A stretch of 64,000 bases of DNA from an uncultured Lachnospiraceae bacterium (GTDB lineage: Bacteria > Bacillota > Clostridia > Lachnospirales > Lachnospiraceae), in NCBI GenBank assembly GCA_946554445.1, contig CAMNSD010000001.1:1-64000 (forward strand), given 5' to 3'. The notes under the pieces are model-generated. The model had not been told where the DNA came from and searched no databases. It saw nothing but the letters and a program-made list of their open reading frames with translations. Positions 15,486 through 23,370 of this stretch are shown piece by piece; positions within the stretch are counted from its first letter, which is position 1, and each line of letters opens with the position of its first letter. The translations under genes were made by a program, and so were the position numbers.

Positions 15486-17177
15486 ATGCCGCATAAAAGA
15501 ACAGGCAAATTAGCTAATTTGACCGTTGCAAGTGCTAATGATCCAGAAGTCTACCTTACCGGATTATATCTACGCATATCCGGAGAGGAAGCCGCCAAAG
15601 GAGAAAAGCTGAACAACCAAAAGGAATTGCTGTTAAGCTATGTGAAAACAAAAACAGAATTAAAAATTGTCGATATTTACTCTGATAACGGAGAAACCGG
15701 AACAAATTTTGACCGTCCGGAATGGAACCGTTTGATGGAAGATGTGAAAAAGAAACGCATCTCATGTATTGTGGTAAAAGATTTGTCACGGTTCGGAAGA
15801 AACTACATCGAAACCGGAAATTACCTTGAAATGGTGTTTCCAGCCTTAAAAATCCGCTTTATAGCGGTCAATGACAACTATGATTCAAACAAGCTGGAAA
15901 GCAGCGCCCTTCAACCGTTAGACACCATGATCAAAGGTATCGTGAATGAAGCCTATGCAAAAGACATCTCCCGCAAAATATTTACGGCAAAAGAAGTCCA
16001 GCGGAAAAACGGATTATATTACGGGAATGTGCCGCCCTATGGCTATTGCAAAGATCCGGCAGACCCACACCACCTGATTATCAATCCAGAGACTGCTCCC
16101 ATAGTACGGCAGATTTTTCAATGGAAACTTGAAGGTCTGGGAAACTTTCAAATAGCACGACTCTTGAATGAAAGCAATATTGCCGCACCGATGCGTTATC
16201 AGTTTCTGGCAGGCGCTGTAAAGGCACCGCATTATGAAAACAGCATCTGGCAGGGCATTACCGTTAAAGTCATCCTAAGCAACCGTACCTATACCGGAGA
16301 TCTGGCAATGGGGAAGCGAAGAAAAAATCTTTCTAAAAACCTGACCAAAATCAGGAATATTCCCTGTGAGGACTGGACCATAACAGAAAATACCCATGAG
16401 GCTATTATAAGCCGTGAAACATTCTTTGAAGTTCAGCATATCTGTAAGCAGGAACTGGAAAAAAACAGGGCAAGCCGTTACTGTCATTCGGATATTGATT
16501 CACCGGATGATATTTTTGCCGGATTGATTTACAGTGGGAGCACAGGACTTAAGATGTACCGAACAAGGAATTACTATGAAAAGCATGGCATGAAATACCG
16601 CTATACCACTACTTCGCAAAGGGATGCTAACTACACAAAATGTTCAATCATCAGCATTAAAGAGGAACAGATACAGGAAACTCTTGTATGCCTTATAAAA
16701 AAGCAGATGGAATTGGCACTGGAACTGAACGATTATCTCGTAACAGTACAAAAACACCAGACATTTCTCAGCAGAAAGGAGGCTTTGGAGAAGCAAATCA
16801 AAGAACTTAACGAAAGGCTCAAAGAACTTTCTTCTGTGCAGTCAGATTTATACCTGAATTATTCAGAGGGGCTGCTTACCCGCGAAAATTATCAAGCGCA
16901 AAAGGAAACATACAGAATAGAACGGCTTTCAGCAGAAAGCCACCTTGCAGAACTGAAATCCACCCTTGAACGCTTGAAAGTGCGCTTTTCACCACATAAT
17001 CCATACATCAGGCTTTTATTGGAGTTCCATGAGGGCGATTGCTTGTCAAAAGAGCTTCTGCATAGATTAGTTGACAAGATTTACGTCTACGACTCCAGAA
17101 CGATTGAAGTGGTTTTTAAATGTCAAGACGAAATAGCGCCTATACTGAAGTTTCGGGAAAGCGGGGTGCTACAATGA
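15486..17177 (+). CDS. Large serine recombinase 2 of 3, zinc-ribbon cysteines lost
   Basis: A 563-residue large serine recombinase. Catalytic Ser32 is in GLYLRISGEE; DNGETGTNFDRPEW and VKDLSRFGRNYIETGNY complete the active site. At the point where the family has a CG-x-CG zinc ribbon, this protein has GLIYSGSTGLKMYRT, with both Cys replaced by Ser/Thr, and only one Cys (TKCS) further on. The coiled coil (residues 410-500) and C-terminal tail remain. The start follows GGGAGGTG, 4 bases after the stop of recombinase 1, and the 3' end overlaps recombinase 3 by ATGA. Catalysis is likely intact; DNA or partner recognition may differ. Confidence 0.9.
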   Translation: MPHKRTGKLANLTVASANDPEVYLTGLYLRISGEEAAKGEKLNNQKELLLSYVKTKTELKIVDIYSDNGETGTNFDRPEWNRLMEDVKKKRISCIVVKDLSRFGRNYIETGNYLEMVFPALKIRFIAVNDNYDSNKLESSALQPLDTMIKGIVNEAYAKDISRKIFTAKEVQRKNGLYYGNVPPYGYCKDPADPHHLIINPETAPIVRQIFQWKLEGLGNFQIARLLNESNIAAPMRYQFLAGAVKAPHYENSIWQGITVKVILSNRTYTGDLAMGKRRKNLSKNLTKIRNIPCEDWTITENTHEAIISRETFFEVQHICKQELEKNRASRYCHSDIDSPDDIFAGLIYSGSTGLKMYRTRNYYEKHGMKYRYTTTSQRDANYTKCSIISIKEEQIQETLVCLIKKQMELALELNDYLVTVQKHQTFLSRKEALEKQIKELNERLKELSSVQSDLYLNYSEGLLTRENYQAQKETYRIERLSAESHLAELKSTLERLKVRFSPHNPYIRLLLEFHEGDCLSKELLHRLVDKIYVYDSRTIEVVFKCQDEIAPILKFRESGVLQ

Positions 17178-18811
17178 AAAGCAATCATCTTTACGAAAAT
17201 TTCATGGGAGACAACATCCTTGCCTGCTATCTGAGAATATCAGACGAAGACTTTGACCTGAAGCAAAATGTCCTGAAAGATGAAAGCACCAGCATCAGCG
17301 CACAGCGACGTCTGATACACAGCTATATTGAAACAAAGCCTGAACTGGTGCAGATGAACATACGGGAGTTTCTGGATGATGGTTATTCCGGTACGAATTT
17401 TGAACGGCCTGCAATTCAGGAAATCTTTCAACTGGTGTCGGAGAACAGAATAAGCGCCATTATTGTAAAGGATATGTCACGGTTCGGACGCAACTATATC
17501 GAAACCGGCTGTTATATAGAGCAGGTTTTTCCCATGTTGGGAATACGCTTCATAGCCATCAATGATTCCTATGACAGTTCAGATTATGTCGGTAATACAC
17601 CCGGACTTGAAATGGCGTTCAAAAATGTAATTTATGACTATTACAGCAAGGATTTATCAGCTAAAGTCAAGAGCATTAAAAAAATACAACAACAGCGGGG
17701 AGACTTTGTGGCAGCAAAACCGCCATATGGGTATATTATTTCCCCTGCTGATCGGCACAAACTGGAGGTCGATCCCGAATCTGCGGAAGTGGTAAAGGAT
17801 ATATTTCGTCTGACGCTTTTAGGATGGAAGCCGGTTAAGATTGCACAGTGGTTAAATGAACAGCTTATCCCTACTCCTGCACAGAGGCTGCACAAACTTT
17901 ATGGCTTTCAATGCGGAGGTTTCACAGATGAGCAACTGATGTCTGTGTTTTGGAAGCCTGGACAGATTACAAAAATCTTACAGGATGAAACAATGACGGG
18001 CGCGACTGTCAACAACCGGGTTCAGGTAAAAGGTATAGGCAGCAGAAAGTTCAAGCGCCAGAATACGGAGGACAATGTAGTTGTCAGAGATACCCACGAA
18101 GCGATTGTTGACAGGGAAACATTCCTTCAGGCTGCTGCTATTATCCGCAATCGCAAGACTGTCCGCACTGACAACCGAAAAAAGAATGAAAACCTGTTTT
18201 ACCAAAAGATTTACTGTGGTCATTGTGGATGCAGGCTGAAGCATGACGTACATATTCGCAACTCCCGGATTGATGCAACTTATTATTGTCCCCATGCAAG
18301 ACCTTCTGGCGGTGGCATATGCGATTTACATTCTATAAAAGACGAATTGCTAAAGGAACAAGTGTTGCGTCCGCTACAGGTTCAGGTACAGCTTATTTTG
18401 GACAAACAGATGCCTCTCCCAAAATCCGACAAAGAAAGGCTCCAAAGCAGGCTTCGGACAATTTCGAGGCTATTGGAACAAAATAAGGGGAAAGTTCCCC
18501 GTCTTTACGAGTCATACAGAACAGGGAACCTGAGCCGGGAACAATTTGTCAAACAAAAGGAGGCAATATCATCTGCAAACAACGAGCTTGACTCGGAAAG
18601 GAGTGAACTGGAAGAAAAATTATATGCGATAGAATCTGCTCAGAAAAAAACTGAGTCAGAGTCACTTCTGGAAATAACCAGACTAAAAACTCTAACCCAG
18701 AATGCTGTTGATCTGTTTGTTGATAAAATCGTTGTAAACTCATCAGATTCTATTGAAATTACTTGGAAATCCAAGGATTTATTTGATGAAATGTACAATA
18801 GGAATGCCTAA
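17174..18811 (+). CDS. Large serine recombinase 3 of 3
   Basis: A 545-residue large serine recombinase. Catalytic Ser23 is in ACYLRISDED; DDGYSGTNFERP and VKDMSRFGRNYIETGCY are present. The recombinase domain spans about residues 170-310 and a zinc ribbon lies near residue 345 (IYCGHCGCRLKHD ... YYCPHARPSGGGICDLH). A long coiled coil fills residues 400-490. Translation starts in an ATGA overlap with recombinase 2, so synthesis of the two is coupled. The gene ends 47 bases before the stop codon of the disrupted amidase on the opposite strand, at the right edge of the element. Confidence 0.92.
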   Translation: MKSNHLYENFMGDNILACYLRISDEDFDLKQNVLKDESTSISAQRRLIHSYIETKPELVQMNIREFLDDGYSGTNFERPAIQEIFQLVSENRISAIIVKDMSRFGRNYIETGCYIEQVFPMLGIRFIAINDSYDSSDYVGNTPGLEMAFKNVIYDYYSKDLSAKVKSIKKIQQQRGDFVAAKPPYGYIISPADRHKLEVDPESAEVVKDIFRLTLLGWKPVKIAQWLNEQLIPTPAQRLHKLYGFQCGGFTDEQLMSVFWKPGQITKILQDETMTGATVNNRVQVKGIGSRKFKRQNTEDNVVVRDTHEAIVDRETFLQAAAIIRNRKTVRTDNRKKNENLFYQKIYCGHCGCRLKHDVHIRNSRIDATYYCPHARPSGGGICDLHSIKDELLKEQVLRPLQVQVQLILDKQMPLPKSDKERLQSRLRTISRLLEQNKGKVPRLYESYRTGNLSREQFVKQKEAISSANNELDSERSELEEKLYAIESAQKKTESESLLEITRLKTLTQNAVDLFVDKIVVNSSDSIEITWKSKDLFDEMYNRNA

Positions 18812-18858
18812 ATTCAGCACTCCTATCGAAAAATGAATTGATATACAAATGATGGTAA

Positions 18859-19494
18859 CTATAAATCGGTTTGTCTGTCTGAAACACAATACTCCACAAT
18901 GACAATCGGGGAGGATGTCTTTTTTAAAAGATAATAGCTGTCGTTGGCCTTGGCCTGCCTGGTATTATCAGGATCTAGTTCCGCCGCCAGGACCTGCTGC
19001 ATCCGCTCCGCCAGCTCTTTGCTCTCCTCGCTCCCAGCATAATAAAAAACCTGTGCGCCATGCACATATTCCTCATGATAACTATTCTGGTGAATGCTGA
19101 CCGTGAGATCAGGTTTTTTCTCCTCAATCACACTCACCCGATTCTTCATATCCTGCACCTTCTTATTCGATGCACTTTCCTCATAAAGTCCAGCGTCAGA
19201 ATCCCTGGTCAACACTACATCCACATCCGCCATCACAAGAAATTTCTGTAGTCGTCTGGCAATCTCTAAATTAATATCTTTCTCCAGACTTCCGTCCACC
19301 CCAACCTTACCCGGATCTGCCCCGCCATGTCCGGCATCGATAACCACGCAAGGTCTCTCAGGCACTGTTTCCACCTGCCCTGAGGAAGCCATCTTAACAC
19401 CCCCGCGCACGGCAAATCCTGCGCTGAGCAGAAGAAGCGCCCATAAGAAAACCTTAATTATCCCCTCATAGTTCTCCGGCTTATTCCATTTCAT
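18859..19494 (-). pseudogene. cwlD: CwlD-like N-acetylmuramoyl-L-alanine amidase, 3' end cut off by element
   Basis: An amidase-3 family zinc amidase. CwlD makes muramic-delta-lactam in spore cortex peptidoglycan. A membrane anchor lies at residues 14-32. Zinc-site residues are present in VIDAGHGGADPG, SLEKDINLEIA and VSIHQNSYHE, and GAQVFYYAG plus a C-terminal SPIVIVE match CwlD closely. After this catalytic-Glu segment only 10 foreign residues follow before a stop, where CwlD proteins continue with GFLSN and another 30-40 residues. The last helices are therefore missing and the remaining 3' piece should lie beyond the element's left end. Co-oriented with the GH18 gene 73 bases upstream. Precise excision would restore it. 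Confidence 0.8.
18886..18898. other. Probable right attachment junction of the element
   Basis: On the minus strand the amidase sequence reads ATTGTGGAG and then departs from the family consensus: the expected E-(C/L/V)-GF-(L/I)-SN becomes E-Y-C-V-S-D and stops 11 codons after the Glu. The switch is at about 18,889-18,892. Large serine recombinases cut at a short core without leaving a long duplication, so the true crossover cannot be fixed without the left end. Confidence 0.6.
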
Positions 19495-19567
19495 AAACTC
19501 ATTCCTGACACCATTGCCTTACTTCCATCATATGAATGGTTCCCCGGAAAAATGCGAGTCACGCTTA

Positions 19568-21259
19568 TTATTGATTCATATACTCCTCAATCACATCCCA
19601 AACAGAGGGTTCTTCATATCCCAGCTTCCACTCTGCCACGCCTGCGATCCCATATTTCTGCATGATATTCAATTTTACACGGATCGACTCCGCATCCTCA
19701 AGCCATACCTGACAAAAACCGTCTGCGGACTGATACTCCCCGTAATTCTGACAAGTCTCCTCATCCCATCTGGTAGTGATGCCGTGGTCCGCGATATATG
19801 CCCGGGCTTTTTCCATCCCAACCGCCTGGCTGGAAACAGAAGTACCCGCTGTCTCCCATATTCTTGTATAGAAAGGGATTCCGTTGATCACCTTCTCTGC
19901 CGGCACCTGCTCCACCGTGTTGGCGATACCGCTCTCCACAAAGTTGATAGACGCCACCGATCCTGCTTCATCACTACCGGCGTAATGCTCATCATATCCC
20001 ATGATCACCACATAATCCGCCACAAGCCCCTGCTCGCCCCTGTCATAGTGGTCTGTATGTCCCATGGGCACATAGTTGTCCACCGACAGCACAATGCCAT
20101 GTTCTCTGCAGGGAATGGAAAGTTCCCTGATAAACTGGATAAAAGGTTCTCCTGCATCCAGACTGATATTCTCAAAGTCAATATTGAGACCGTCCAGCCC
20201 ATATTCCAACGCAGTATTGATCAGACCGTCTATCAGGTGCGTCCTGCTGGTGGTGCCTGCGAGCACCTCATACATATCTACATCCACGCTCTCCACATTA
20301 CCTACCAAGGCCCACACCTCAATCCCTCTCTCATGGGCCTTATCCACATAGGACTGCGTTGCAAAACTGCTGAAATCGCCATCGTTCCCCACCAACGTAA
20401 ACCAGGTTGGGGATATCACATTAATACCTTTGGTATTGGCAAGCATTGCATCCAGCGTCTCGTTGCCGTCCACGCCACCTATGCCGTGCCATGCCAGATT
20501 TATCTTATAATCCCGGGTATTGGACTCATACACCGGCTCCACATAATCTGTCACCGGAACCGGCTTCTGCGTTCTCTGCCCCTCCAATTTTTTGTTTTCT
20601 ACATAACCGATGAAAGCGTCCTTCGTCTTTACCTTGGACCAGGTCTCCATCTCTTCCAGTACAACCACTTCATCGTCTTTACTCACATCTGTCAGGATAT
20701 CACTCTTAATCCCGCCCTGATAGCGCACCTGGGTGTCTTTGGCAATGTACGCCACCTGTCTCTCGTCCCATTCCGTATAGACCTGCATACGATTGGGATC
20801 ACGGAAGAGTTCATAAGAAAAATTAGCATATTCTTTCACATAATCCGCCGCGATATAGAGTGTATCGCCCTCATACCTGGCGATCACATATCCCCTGGCC
20901 TCGCTCGCATCTCCCTTCGTTAGGGTATCTGTTCCTATCTGCGTCCTGACCACCTGATCCGGCAGGGCATAGAGAAGAAGCCCCTCCTTCTTATCTTCAT
21001 AAAATCTATCATTAAAATATTTATGCACCGTAGCCAGGTCGAAATAACACACGCCATCCCACAATTTCGCATGTTCCTCAATCCGTTCATCCTGTAAAAT
21101 CACAGGCACATCATCCGAACCTCTGACACCAAAATATTCTGTCAGGTCTGCCCGTTCTTTAGAATAAGAATACTTCTCCAACAGCTTCGCTCCAAACCCT
21201 GCTGCCGCGATCACAATAATAAGGACGATCGCGATTATCACCGGAATTACTTTTTTCAT
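19568..21259 (-). CDS. Secreted GH18-family glycosidase with SH3-like domain
   Basis: A 563-residue exported protein. Residues 4-24 form a signal anchor. Residues 180-245 contain an SH3b-like segment (DTQVRYQGGIKSDILTDV ... ETWSKVKTKDAFIGYV), and residues 265-560 a glycosyl hydrolase 18 TIM barrel. The catalytic signature is GLDGLNIDFEN, carrying the expected D-x-D-x-E residues, with VVIMGYDEHY and VAEWKLGYE as later barrel strands. Related proteins in spore formers (SleL/YaaH/YdhD types) cleave cortex or cell-wall glycan. Its position directly upstream of the CwlD-like gene on the same strand supports a cell-wall or spore role. Start supported by AAAGGAG. Confidence 0.82.
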   Translation of the reverse strand: MKKVIPVIIAIVLIIVIAAAGFGAKLLEKYSYSKERADLTEYFGVRGSDDVPVILQDERIEEHAKLWDGVCYFDLATVHKYFNDRFYEDKKEGLLLYALPDQVVRTQIGTDTLTKGDASEARGYVIARYEGDTLYIAADYVKEYANFSYELFRDPNRMQVYTEWDERQVAYIAKDTQVRYQGGIKSDILTDVSKDDEVVVLEEMETWSKVKTKDAFIGYVENKKLEGQRTQKPVPVTDYVEPVYESNTRDYKINLAWHGIGGVDGNETLDAMLANTKGINVISPTWFTLVGNDGDFSSFATQSYVDKAHERGIEVWALVGNVESVDVDMYEVLAGTTSRTHLIDGLINTALEYGLDGLNIDFENISLDAGEPFIQFIRELSIPCREHGIVLSVDNYVPMGHTDHYDRGEQGLVADYVVIMGYDEHYAGSDEAGSVASINFVESGIANTVEQVPAEKVINGIPFYTRIWETAGTSVSSQAVGMEKARAYIADHGITTRWDEETCQNYGEYQSADGFCQVWLEDAESIRVKLNIMQKYGIAGVAEWKLGYEEPSVWDVIEEYMNQ

Positions 21260-21887
21260 TTATCCAGCTCCTTTCTGACCGTCCTAATTATAGCAAACTA
21301 TTTCTTTCCAGTCATCATGATTTTGACATTTTTCGCATTTTTCCGCGTTGTGAGGCAACTTTGATGCAAAATCTTTCACTGTAAAGACTATAATCCATAA
21401 ACGCCGGCAAGCGGGAACTTCCTTACGCAATGAATAAATCATGAATAAAATAGATTCATATCGAAGATACTCTGTCTCATACAGTGTAACCGTCCACCTC
21501 TTTCTCTAACCAGCCAAAAGGAAATATAAATAATCAATTGTGATATACTAACGGCATATGATATATGGGGTGGAAATAGTTCTGAAGATATCTCTGACAT
21601 GCAAAATAAAAAAATAACTGTATAACCTACTCATTCCTTGTGAATTATAATTGTGAATGTAGAGGGGAACAAGATTGGGTTTCTGACCAGGCACATCGCC
21701 TATAAGACTTTCTCCGTCTGATTGAATAACGCGGAGAAACAGATGTTATTATTTATGAAATTGTGCATGCCTCCCTTCGCTGCCGATTATCAGAAGACAT
21801 CTCGTAGTTGGATTATAACCATAATCTGACAAAAAAGCAAGCAATTTCTAAAATTATTAAAATTTTTTAAACACTTTCCGCGCGCTA
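21260..21887. other. Long intergenic region, no gene recognised
   Basis: About 630 bases between two divergent genes with no supported coding frame. It contains an inverted repeat TTTCTCCG (21709-21716) / CGGAGAAA (21732-21739). Weak promoter-like boxes near 21,538-21,566 lead only to a 19-codon frame without a ribosome site. It may be a decayed gene or hold a small RNA. Confidence 0.4.
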
Positions 21888-21914
21888 TTGACTAAAACTG
21901 ACGCAAAGTATAAT
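21888..21914 (+). promoter_or_regulatory. mecA promoter
   Basis: TTGACT (21888-21893) and TATAAT (21909-21914) with 15-base spacing; an overlapping TATAAT at 21914-21919 gives 20. Located about 70 bases upstream of the mecA start. Confidence 0.55.
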
Positions 21915-21985
21915 ATAATGGCAAAAAGTAAATCCCTTCAGAATTTACTTTATAATATATAACAAAGAAGGATGTGAACATCTCA

Positions 21986-22759
21986 ATGAAAATAGAAAAG
22001 GTAAATGAACACCAGATCCGCTGCACCCTCACACGGGAGGATCTGCTTAACAGAGAGTTAAAGATAAGCGAACTGGCTTATGGTACCGAAAAAGCCAAGA
22101 GTCTCTTCCGTGATATGATGCAGCAGGCCGCCTACGAATGTGGCTTTGAAGCCGAAGATATCCCGCTGATGATCGAAGCGATTCCTTTAAATGCCGAGTG
22201 TATCGTTCTGATTGTCACCAAAGTGGAGGATCCCGAAGAACTGGATACCCGTTTCTCCAAATTTGCACCTTCCGTTCATGACGAGGACGGATTCGCGGAA
22301 GAAACGGAGGAACTTATGGAAAGCTTTGCCGACGGCGCAGATGAGGTGCTCAATATGCTTCGTAAAATGAACGGATCAGGACTGTCAGAGGAGACGTTAC
22401 AGCCATCCGCTTCAAATTCCGGCCGCCGTACTTCCAAAACCGACAAAGAACCCACCCCCGTCAGGATCACTAGCAGACTGTTCTCTTTTCCTTCGCTGCG
22501 TGAAGTAACAAGACTGGCTCATGTGGCAGCCTCTTCCTATCCGGATATGAATTCTCTTTATAAAGATGAAGCATCCGACAAATATCTTCTTCTTTTGGAT
22601 CCGGCTTCCTTATCTGCTGACGAATACAACCGCGTATGCAGCCTGATTTCAGAATACGCCAGAACCGAAAAAACCGCAGTTGCCACCAGCGCATATCTGG
22701 AGGAGCATTACGAACCCCTGATCAAAGATAATGCTTTAGAAGTTTTAGCGCAGATATAA
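21986..22759 (+). CDS. mecA: MecA-like adaptor protein
   Basis: A 257-residue adaptor of the MecA family, which delivers substrates to ClpC for degradation and affects competence and stress responses. The N-terminal substrate-binding domain starts MKIEKVNEHQIRCTLTRED, typical for the family, with a helix LFRDMMQQAAYECGFE. An acidic linker (residues 90-120) and a polar spacer lead to the C-terminal ClpC-binding domain (residues 155-257) with SLREVTRLAHV and a YLEEH motif. The frame opens with GTG at 21974, but Met at 21986 matches family starts. Followed by a strong terminator. Single gene with its own promoter. Confidence 0.85.
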   Translation: MKIEKVNEHQIRCTLTREDLLNRELKISELAYGTEKAKSLFRDMMQQAAYECGFEAEDIPLMIEAIPLNAECIVLIVTKVEDPEELDTRFSKFAPSVHDEDGFAEETEELMESFADGADEVLNMLRKMNGSGLSEETLQPSASNSGRRTSKTDKEPTPVRITSRLFSFPSLREVTRLAHVAASSYPDMNSLYKDEASDKYLLLLDPASLSADEYNRVCSLISEYARTEKTAVATSAYLEEHYEPLIKDNALEVLAQI

Positions 22760-22769
22760 AGGCACACAA

Positions 22770-22799
22770 AAACGCACGGAAATCGTTCCCGTGCGTTTT
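22770..22799. terminator. Terminator after mecA
   Basis: ACGCACGG and CCGTGCGT form a stem, followed by TTTT on the plus strand and by TTTT on the minus strand. It serves both mecA and the convergent DUF1858 gene. Confidence 0.85.
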
Positions 22800-22822
22800 A
22801 TCTTTCATGAATCAGTATTCTT

Positions 22823-23023
22823 TTACGCGCCTGTAACCGCATCAATCCTGGACATTAAATCCTCAATTGCAATACCATGTACCATTGCAGCCTCTTCCAG
22901 AGTCTCTCCCTGGGCAGACGGACATCCCAAGCAGTGCATGCCAATCTCCATAAGAACCGGGGCAATATCCATATTAATCCTGAGCGCTTCACCGATAGTT
23001 GTATCTTTACTGATCTGTGCCAT
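22823..23023 (-). CDS. DUF1858 redox-disulfide domain protein
   Basis: A 66-residue single-domain protein of the DUF1858 type, often found beside hybrid-cluster and other anaerobic redox proteins. It has the typical start [21 protein letters not shown] and the cysteine motif [10 protein letters not shown] (residues 29-38), a C-x2-C pair thought to be redox active. No membrane segment. It stands alone, convergent with mecA and divergent from pflB, 347 bases from the pflB start. Partner unknown. Confidence 0.85.
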   Translation of the reverse strand: MAQISKDTTIGEALRINMDIAPVLMEIGMHCLGCPSAQGETLEEAAMVHGIAIEDLMSRIDAVTGA

Positions 23024-23269
23024 ATTTACACCTCCAATTTATCATTACAAATAATAGTCTGTTAGAATAGGCATAATCTATTCATGTTGATTATAATAGG
23101 AATGTAGATGTTGTGCAAGCAATTTCTCGCTTGCTCTTTTTAATATAGAAAATTTCCCCTTCTGCATCCTGACTATCAATATTTTGTGCCCTTTATTTCT
23201 TACATACAATTTTCACAAAATTTTAAGTTAATTTTTGGCATTTGTATGCGAAAAAGTACAAAGGCTGTA

Positions 23270-23299
23270 TTGACTCTTTCAGCTCCTATAACATATAAT
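23270..23299 (+). promoter_or_regulatory. pflB promoter
   Basis: TTGACT (23270-23275) and TATAAT (23294-23299) with 18-base spacing, about 70 bases before the pflB start. The near-consensus boxes suit a highly expressed gene. The AT-rich 23,030-23,265 stretch upstream shows no other gene. Confidence 0.8.
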
Positions 23300-23370
23300 A
23301 TTGGTACTGGATAAGCATGTTTTAACCACAAAACATTATTAAAAAATTTTAAATAGGAGGTTATTTCAAA

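Larger units (their letters stand above)
1..18891. mobile_element. Integrated mobile element, right part (left end outside window)
   Basis: Everything from the window start to about 18,890 reads as one foreign block. Its cargo is plasmid- or phage-like (XRE repressor, ParM partition system, primase-like protein, YqaJ exonuclease, RecD2-like helicase, N6-methylase-like protein), base composition is richer in GC than the chromosome to the right, and three large serine recombinases sit at the right edge. The right boundary is set by the CwlD-like gene, whose reading frame departs from the family consensus near 18,889-18,892. No conjugation, capsid or relaxase gene is visible here, so an ICE, a mobilizable element and an integrated plasmid-phage remain possible. 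The left end is not seen. Confidence 0.8.

Noticed and set aside
18812..18858. A separate small gene or terminator between recombinase 3 and the amidase remnant
   Set aside because: The 47 bases contain no hairpin and no frame; this is the element's end sequence.
19514..20923. 469-codon plus-strand frame opposite the GH18 gene
   Set aside because: The GH18 protein has a signal segment and catalytic motif; the opposite frame has no credible domain.
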